In this document: piece after piece, positions 32,072 through 36,242 of the stretch
Layout: each line of letters opens with the position of its first letter
How positions within the stretch are numbered: position 1 is the stretch's first letter
NCBI RefSeq assembly: GCF_005774735.1
Contig: NZ_VBUM01000031.1
Span: forward strand, 1-36,242
Direction of reading: 5' to 3'
DNA: 36,242 nt
DNA from: Microbacterium sp. 5K110
GTDB lineage: Bacteria; Actinomycetota; Actinomycetes; Actinomycetales; Microbacteriaceae
Made by a program: the position numbers and the translations under genes
Notes under the pieces: generated by a model
Database searches by the model: none
What the model saw: the letters and a program-made list of their open reading frames with translations, nothing else
Told to the model about the DNA's origin: nothing

Positions 32072-33037
32072 GTGCGCCGGCCCTCGCCCCTGCCTCCGTC
32101 CCCGGGAACGCCGTCGGGCGGATCGGATCCCCGACGGGGAGCCGACGAGGGTTTTCCCGTGACCGGGACGCCGCGGTCGCCCGGGGCGTCCGAGGGGGAG
32201 CCGGCCGAGGTCGTCCCGCTCCCGTTGCCCGATCGGGGCGCGGTCGGTGAGGATTCCGATCCGGATGCCGCGGACACGGGCTTGCGTGACGTGTGGCGTG
32301 CCTCCCGTGCCCGTCGCCGCGCGCTGCGTGCCGAGGTCCGTCGCTTCACGGTTCGTCAGCGTCGGCGTCGACGCGTGTGGATCGGGGCCGGCATCGCGTT
32401 CGTGGTGATGGTGCTGGGTACCGTCGGGGCGGCGTACAGCCCGTTGTTCGCGGTGGAGCGCGTCGAGGTCGTCGGCACGTCGCAGTTGGATGCCGCCACG
32501 GTCGTCGATGCGCTGAGCGGACAGGTCGGCACGCCGTTGGCGCTGGTCGACGGCAGTGCCGTCAAGGCCGCGCTCGTGCGCTTCCCGCTCGTGGAGTCGT
32601 ACACGCTCGAAGCGCGTCCCCCGCACGACCTCGTCGTGCGGATCGTGGAGCGCACCCCGGTGGGCGTCGTGCAGACCCCGGCTGGATACACCCTCGTGGA
32701 TGCCGCCGGCGTCGTGCTCTCGACCACCCCCGATGCGCCCGCCGGGCACCCCGTGCTGGAGATCTCCGGGGGCACGGATTCGGAGCCTTTCCGTGCCGCG
32801 GGTCGGGTCGTGCGGGCGTTGCCCGATGGCATCCGGTCGCAGGTGACGGCGGTGTCCGCGTCGACGCCCGATGACGTCACGCTGACGCTCGGGTCGACCG
32901 GGACGCGTGTGGTGTGGGGGAGTGCGGAGCGTTCCGTCGAGAAGGCGCGCGTCCTGGACCTGCTCATGCAGAAGAGCCCGCCCGATCGCACGCGCGAGTA
33001 CGACGTGACCTCGCCCGAGGCGGGCGTCGTGCGCTGA
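32072..33037 (+). CDS. ftsQ: Cell division protein FtsQ (DivIB)
   Basis: 321 aa from a GTG three bases after murC; no clear ribosome site, so coupling to murC is likely. A long Pro/Gly/Asp-rich cytoplasmic part (1 to about 75) leads to a very basic patch (residues 81-101, including RQRRRRRV). One membrane helix follows (about 102-122). A POTRA domain spans about 124-195: SPLFAVERVEVVGTSQLDAATVVDAL, then FPLVESYTLEARPPHDLVVRIVERTPVGVV. A beta domain about 200-310 begins TLVDAAGVVL. FtsQ links FtsL/FtsB to the rest of the divisome. The N-terminal tail is longer than in E. coli, as is common in actinobacteria. The 151 bases after it are AT-rich and regulatory. Confidence 0.93.
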   Translation: MRRPSPLPPSPGTPSGGSDPRRGADEGFPVTGTPRSPGASEGEPAEVVPLPLPDRGAVGEDSDPDAADTGLRDVWRASRARRRALRAEVRRFTVRQRRRRRVWIGAGIAFVVMVLGTVGAAYSPLFAVERVEVVGTSQLDAATVVDALSGQVGTPLALVDGSAVKAALVRFPLVESYTLEARPPHDLVVRIVERTPVGVVQTPAGYTLVDAAGVVLSTTPDAPAGHPVLEISGGTDSEPFRAAGRVVRALPDGIRSQVTAVSASTPDDVTLTLGSTGTRVVWGSAERSVEKARVLDLLMQKSPPDRTREYDVTSPEAGVVR

Positions 33038-33108
33038 TCCGTCGGGCGATAACCCGACACGCCGCGTGTCGAGCGGGCAGGGCCCCCGCTGCCACTTACC
33101 TTCGAGCT

Positions 33109-33134
33109 AAGGAATTGCATACCGGGCAATTCTT
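33109..33134. promoter_or_regulatory. AT-rich palindrome upstream of ftsZ, distal
   Basis: GAATTGC (33112-33118) and GCAATTC (33126-33132) are exact inverted copies with a 7-base spacer; allowing one mismatch the arms extend to 10 bases. It abuts the second palindrome and may be another operator. Confidence 0.45.
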
Positions 33135-33155
33135 TAACCCTCAACATGAGGTTTA
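33135..33155. promoter_or_regulatory. Near-perfect 9-3-9 inverted repeat at the ftsZ promoter, candidate FtsR site
   Basis: TAACCCTCA (33135-33143) and TGAGGTTTA (33147-33155) are inverted copies with one mismatch and spacer ACA. It overlaps the start of TAGAGT (33154-33159), a possible -10, with TTCTTT (33130-33135) as a weak -35 about 18 bases upstream. Binding within the -35/-10 spacer is the usual mode of MerR-family activators, and an FtsR-type MerR is encoded at 1169-1855. The assignment is inferred. Confidence 0.5.
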
Positions 33156-33188
33156 GAGTTTCGGGTTCGGGGATAAACGGAGGCCGGC

Positions 33189-34367
33189 ATGAGCCACAAC
33201 CAGAACTACCTCGCCGTCATCAAGGTCGTCGGTGTGGGCGGGGGCGGCGTCAACGCCGTCAACCGCATGATCGAACTGGGCCTGCGCGGCGTGGAGTTCA
33301 TCGCGATCAACACCGATGCGCAGGCGCTGCTGATGAGCGACGCCGACGTCAAGCTCGACGTCGGACGTGAGCTGACGCGCGGCCTCGGGGCCGGTGCGGA
33401 TCCCGAGGTGGGCCGCCGTGCCGCCGAGGACCACGCCGAAGAGATCGAAGAGGCGCTGCGCGGAGCCGACATGGTCTTCGTGACCGCGGGCGAAGGCGGT
33501 GGCACGGGCACCGGCGGTGCTCCGGTGGTGGCCAAGATCGCCAAGTCGATCGGCGCCCTCACGATCGGTGTCGTCACCAAGCCCTTCTCGTTCGAGGGTC
33601 GCCGACGCCAGAGCCAGGCCGAGGGGGGAGTGTCCCGCCTGAAGGAAGAGGTCGACACCCTCATCGTCGTTCCCAACGACCGACTGCTCGAGATCAGCGA
33701 CCGCGGCATCTCGATGATCGAGGCCTTCGCCACGGCCGACCAGGTGCTCCTGGCCGGTGTGCAGGGCATCACCGACCTCATCACCACGCCGGGTCTGATC
33801 AACCTCGACTTCGCCGACGTCAAATCGGTCATGCAGGGTGCGGGCTCGGCGCTCATGGGCATCGGTTCGGCGCGCGGTGCCGACCGGGCGATCAAGGCCG
33901 CCGAGCTGGCCGTCGAGTCGCCCCTGCTCGAAGCCTCCATCGAGGGCGCGCACGGCGTCCTGCTGTCGATCCAGGGCGGATCCAACCTCGGCATCTTCGA
34001 GATCAACGACGCTGCTCAGCTGGTGAAAGAGGCGGCGCACCCCGAGGCGAACATCATCTTCGGAACGGTCATCGACGACACCCTCGGCGACGAGGTGCGC
34101 GTCACCGTCATCGCGGCCGGTTTCGACGGGGGCGAGCCGTCGCTGCGCATCGACCCGGTCGGTGCTCAGCGTCCGGTGGCCGCGCCCGCGGTCCCGGCGA
34201 TCCCCGCCGATGACGTCGCCCGAGACCTGGACGCGGCCGAGGAGCAGAAGGCCCAGTCGACCGAGCGCACTCCCGAGCCGGCGCCGGTGGCCGCGCGGGT
34301 CCCCGAGACGTCATACGACTCGGGCTTCGCCGACGACGACCTCGACGTTCCCGACTTCCTCAAGTAA
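33189..34367 (+). CDS. ftsZ: Cell division protein FtsZ
   Basis: 392 aa from the ATG at 33189, with a strong ACGGAGG site at 33177-33183. The tubulin-like GTPase that forms the division ring. [23 protein letters not shown] opens the nucleotide fold. The tubulin signature [15 protein letters not shown] begins about residue 99. [15 protein letters not shown], the T7-type loop [21 protein letters not shown] and [25 protein letters not shown] follow. A disordered linker rich in Ala, Pro and Glu (about 325-380) ends in the conserved tip [11 protein letters not shown], which binds SepF and FtsW in actinobacteria. It has its own promoter region with two palindromes. A very strong hairpin follows. 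No anomaly in the protein. Confidence 0.98.
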   Translation: MSHNQNYLAVIKVVGVGGGGVNAVNRMIELGLRGVEFIAINTDAQALLMSDADVKLDVGRELTRGLGAGADPEVGRRAAEDHAEEIEEALRGADMVFVTAGEGGGTGTGGAPVVAKIAKSIGALTIGVVTKPFSFEGRRRQSQAEGGVSRLKEEVDTLIVVPNDRLLEISDRGISMIEAFATADQVLLAGVQGITDLITTPGLINLDFADVKSVMQGAGSALMGIGSARGADRAIKAAELAVESPLLEASIEGAHGVLLSIQGGSNLGIFEINDAAQLVKEAAHPEANIIFGTVIDDTLGDEVRVTVIAAGFDGGEPSLRIDPVGAQRPVAAPAVPAIPADDVARDLDAAEEQKAQSTERTPEPAPVAARVPETSYDSGFADDDLDVPDFLK

Positions 34368-34380
34368 GCGCGAACGACTG

Positions 34381-34416
34381 ACGCAGCGGGTCCGGTGTCC
34401 ACCGGGCCCGCTGCGT
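34381..34416 (+). terminator. 16-bp hairpin between ftsZ and yggS
   Basis: The arm ACGCAGCGGGTCCGGT (34381-34396) pairs with 34401-34416 with a single G-T pair and a GTCC loop. No T-tract follows (CGTCG), so it could be a Rho-independent terminator of the weak kind, an RNA-end stabiliser or a processing site that sets the FtsZ to SepF ratio. Confidence 0.6.
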
Positions 34417-34433
34417 CGTCGAAGGAGCACCGC

Positions 34434-35117
34434 ATGGATACCGCCCTCGCCGACCGCCTCGCCGCCGTGGATGCGCGCATCGCCGACGCCGCCCGCACCG
34501 CCGGGCGCGATCCGGCCGCGATCACCCGCATCGTCGTGACGAAGTTCCACCCCGTGTCGCTGATCACCGATCTGTACGCGCTCGGGGTGCGCGATGTCGG
34601 AGAGAACCGGCAGCAGGAGCTCACTGCCAAGCACGGCGAGGTCGGCGCCCTCGACGGGCTGCGGTGGCATTTCATCGGTCAGGCGCAGACCAACAAGGCC
34701 CGCGCGGTGCGCGCGGCATCCGACGCGGTCCACTCGGTCGACCGTGCGCGTATCGCGGACGCCCTGGATGCCGCGGGCGCGGGCGACGTTCTGGACGTGC
34801 TGCTGCAGGTCAACCTCACCGATGACCCCGGCCGCGGCGGCGTCGCCCCCGCCGAGGTCGAGTCCCTCGCCGCCCACGTGCGGACGCTCCCGAGCCTGCG
34901 CGTGCGCGGAGTCATGGCCGTCGCTCCGCTCGAGGAGGCCCCGGCCCGAGCCTTCGAACGCTTGCGCGCGAGTGCCGACGACGTCCGCCGTGTCGTGCCC
35001 GACGCGACGTGGATCTCGGCGGGCATGACCGGGGACTTCCCGGAAGCGATCGCGATGGGCGCGACACACCTGCGGATCGGTTCCGCAATCACGGGTCCGC
35101 GCCCCCCGCGCGACTAG
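34434..35117 (+). CDS. yggS: YggS/PLPBP-family pyridoxal phosphate homeostasis protein
   Basis: 227 aa from the ATG at 34434, chosen for the GAAGGAG site at 34421-34427; a frame opening at 34395 would start inside the hairpin. It is a single-domain alanine-racemase-like barrel that binds pyridoxal 5'-phosphate and balances B6 pools, with no known catalytic activity. The cofactor Lys37 lies in [72 protein letters not shown] and [29 protein letters not shown] are family blocks. Position between ftsZ and sepF is typical. In mycobacteria pgeF sits before it; here it is absent. Confidence 0.95.
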   Translation: MDTALADRLAAVDARIADAARTAGRDPAAITRIVVTKFHPVSLITDLYALGVRDVGENRQQELTAKHGEVGALDGLRWHFIGQAQTNKARAVRAASDAVHSVDRARIADALDAAGAGDVLDVLLQVNLTDDPGRGGVAPAEVESLAAHVRTLPSLRVRGVMAVAPLEEAPARAFERLRASADDVRRVVPDATWISAGMTGDFPEAIAMGATHLRIGSAITGPRPPRD

Positions 35118-35120
35118 CCT
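35115..35120 (+). promoter_or_regulatory. Putative -10 element (TAGCCT) of sepF
   Basis: TAGCCT begins with the yggS TAG stop and lies 28 bases before the sepF ATG, which has a GGAGG site at 35139-35143. Confidence 0.4.
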
Positions 35121-35148
35121 CGAATCAGACGAGCGAACGGAGGATGCG

Positions 35149-35619
35149 ATGTCGAACCCGCTCAAGAAGACGATGGTGTACCTGGGCCTCGCCGACGAGG
35201 AGGAGACCTATGAGGAGACCGCCCCGCAGCCGGTCGCGCGCAAGCAGTCCGCGCAGCCTGCGCCGGTCGAGAAGGCCGCTCCCGTGACCCCGCTGCACCG
35301 CCCCGCCGTGGTGCGACAGCCGGCCGCCGGGCCGGTCAGCGAGATCCTCACGGTGCACCCCAAGCAGTACCGCGACGCGCAGACGATCGCCGAGAACTTC
35401 CGCGAGGGGATCCCGGTCATCATCAACCTGTCGCAGATGAGCGACGCCGACGCGCGCCGCCTGATCGATTTCGCGAGCGGACTGTCGCTCGGCCTCTACG
35501 GGCGCATCGAGCGGGTCACGAGCAAGGTCTTCCTGCTCTCTCCTGAGAACATCGCCGTGTCCGGCGACGGTGCGATCGCGCAGGCCGACCCCGAGGGCGC
35601 GCCCTTCGCGTCGCAGTAA
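35149..35619 (+). CDS. sepF: Cell division protein SepF
   Basis: 156 aa behind GGAGG (35139-35143). The membrane anchor of FtsZ in actinobacteria, which lack FtsA. The N-terminus [19 protein letters not shown] forms the amphipathic membrane-binding helix. A Pro/Ala/Gln-rich linker (about 20-63) follows. The globular SepF domain (about 64-145) has [48 protein letters not shown] and [18 protein letters not shown]. Its partner site on FtsZ is the C-terminal [10 protein letters not shown] encoded one gene upstream. yggT follows after 6 bases. Length is typical. Confidence 0.96.
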   Translation: MSNPLKKTMVYLGLADEEETYEETAPQPVARKQSAQPAPVEKAAPVTPLHRPAVVRQPAAGPVSEILTVHPKQYRDAQTIAENFREGIPVIINLSQMSDADARRLIDFASGLSLGLYGRIERVTSKVFLLSPENIAVSGDGAIAQADPEGAPFASQ

Positions 35620-35625
35620 GCGATC

Positions 35626-35928
35626 GTGGCCGTCCTGAGCCTGGTCGGCTCCATCCTCAGCGCGCTCCTGTTCGTCTACATCGTTCTGCTGCTGGCACGG
35701 TTGGTGCTCGAGTACATCCCGATGTTCAACCGTGAGTGGCGTCCGCGCGGCGCCATGCTGGTGGTGGCCGAGATCGTCTATACGGTCACCGACCCCCCTA
35801 TCCGCCTACTCCGACGGGTGATTCCGCCTCTGCGGATCGGTGGCATCGCCATCGACTTCGCTTTCGCGATCACGATGTTCGCCTGCTTCCTGCTCCTCAG
35901 CGTCACACGGTCGCTCGCGGCGCTGTGA
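35626..35928 (+). CDS. yggT: YggT-family membrane protein
   Basis: 100 aa from a GTG six bases after sepF. Two hydrophobic segments (about 1-27 and 74-96) flank the YggT core: LARLVLEYIPMFNREWRPRGAMLVVAEIVYTVTDPPIRLLRRVIPPLRIGG, including the conserved TDPPI..LRR..PP motif. Function is not settled; it is part of the sepF-divIVA neighbourhood in actinobacteria and firmicutes and is presumed to act in division or osmotic tolerance. No clear ribosome site, so it is probably translated by coupling to sepF. A hairpin follows. Confidence 0.9.
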   Translation: MAVLSLVGSILSALLFVYIVLLLARLVLEYIPMFNREWRPRGAMLVVAEIVYTVTDPPIRLLRRVIPPLRIGGIAIDFAFAITMFACFLLLSVTRSLAAL

Positions 35929-35938
35929 CACCAGCGAC

Positions 35939-35975
35939 AGCCGCCGCCCTTCGACACCGGAGAAGGGCGGCGGCT
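35939..35975 (+). terminator. 14-bp hairpin after yggT
   Basis: The arm AGCCGCCGCCCTTC (35939-35952) pairs exactly with 35962-35975 across a 9-base loop. No T-tract, so this is a probable but unproven stop for the sepF-yggT transcript. Confidence 0.6.
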
Positions 35976-35980
35976 ATGCT
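35975..35980 (+). promoter_or_regulatory. Putative -10 element (TATGCT) of divIVA
   Basis: TATGCT lies 70 bases before the divIVA ATG and at the very edge of the hairpin, implying an independent promoter with a leader of about 64 bases. TTCGAC at 35950-35955 is a weak -35 with 19-base spacing. Confidence 0.4.
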
Positions 35981-36050
35981 GTTCCGAAGCGGTGTGCCCC
36001 GGTTCGACACCCCCCAGACCCCATTCAGAGCTCTCGAAAGAGGAAACACC

Positions 36051-36242
36051 ATGGCACTGACCCCCGATGACGTCGTCACCAAGCAGTTCCAGCACGTGCG
36101 CTTCAAGGAGGGTTTCGACCCCGACGAGGTCGACGACTTCCTCGACGAGATCGTCGTCGAGTGGCGCAAGACGATCGCTGAGAACGAGGAGCTGAAGGCC
36201 AAGCTCGCCGCCCTCGAGAGCGGTGAGGCCGCCCCCGCGACC
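36051..36242 (+). CDS. divIVA: Polar growth protein DivIVA (Wag31), N-terminal 64 residues
   Basis: Starts at the ATG at 36051 with GAAAGAGGA just upstream, and runs off the window. The visible 64 residues, ALTPDDVVTKQFQHVRFKEG, then FDPDEVDDFLDEIVVEWR, are the DivIVA N-terminal lipid-binding and dimerising domain. A coiled coil (ENEELKAKLAALES) begins about residue 44. DivIVA marks curved membranes at poles and septa and recruits wall synthesis in actinobacteria. It closes the dcw neighbourhood here as wag31 does in mycobacteria. The long C-terminal coiled coil is outside the window. Confidence 0.95.
   Translation, partial: MALTPDDVVTKQFQHVRFKEGFDPDEVDDFLDEIVVEWRKTIAENEELKAKLAALESGEAAPAT

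Noticed and set aside
30260..32749. 829-aa open frame on the minus strand
   Set aside because: Antisense of murG, murC and ftsQ, without start signals or recognisable domains.
33148..33188. ATG at 33148 upstream of ftsZ
   Set aside because: It lies inside the palindrome, is not in frame with ftsZ and lacks a ribosome site.

Overview
The window is about 36 kb of very GC-rich (about 70 %) actinobacterial chromosome with frequent GTG starts. Its proteins and gene order suggest Microbacterium or a close relative in the Microbacteriaceae. I infer this from protein character and layout, not from a search. Nothing in it is clearly foreign: I see no insertion sequence, phage, plasmid, CRISPR, tRNA or rRNA genes.

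Left part (1-9660): the start of a CopC-like exported protein (minus strand, cut by the edge). Then come a GarA/OdhI-type FHA protein and two MerR-family regulators, the first of them the FtsR type. A ParA-like ATPase (minus) is divergent from a full-length pyruvate carboxylase. A MinD/ParA-type ATPase with a long acidic, partly tandem-repeated N-terminus overlaps a peptide deformylase gene.

Middle part (9775-19850): an acyl-CoA synthetase (minus) is divergent from ROK glucokinase, a PlsC-type acyltransferase and class II DAHP synthase. A four-PASTA Ser/Thr kinase and a secreted two-LysM muralytic protein (both minus) follow. Then come a small Rv2175c-type DNA-binding protein, a polyprenyl diphosphate synthase (minus) and a DUF3040 membrane protein. 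This matches, from memory, the neighbourhood of fadD15, plsC, aroG, pknL, Rv2175c, idsA2 and Rv2169c beside the mycobacterial dcw cluster.

Right part (20139-36242): an almost complete dcw cluster on the plus strand, mraZ-rsmH-ftsL-ftsI-murF-mraY-murD-ftsW-murG-murC-ftsQ-ftsZ-yggS-sepF-yggT-divIVA (cut by the right edge). murE is not between ftsI and murF, and pgeF is not between ftsZ and yggS. The genes make the last cytoplasmic and lipid-linked peptidoglycan precursors, the septal synthase FtsW/FtsI with its partners FtsL and FtsQ, the FtsZ ring with its anchor SepF, and the polar organiser DivIVA.

The main interest is regulatory. Three 10-bp-phased GTGGRG repeats precede mraZ. A near-perfect 9-3-9 inverted repeat precedes ftsZ and is a candidate site for the FtsR-type regulator encoded 32 kb away in the same window. 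Tandem 9-mers like MtrA boxes precede the LysM gene. Several genes have a -10 hexamer exactly 6 bases before a GTG start, the layout of leaderless mRNAs. The word GGATGCC/GGCATCC is strongly over-represented on both strands. I do not see a convincing wholly new multi-gene system.
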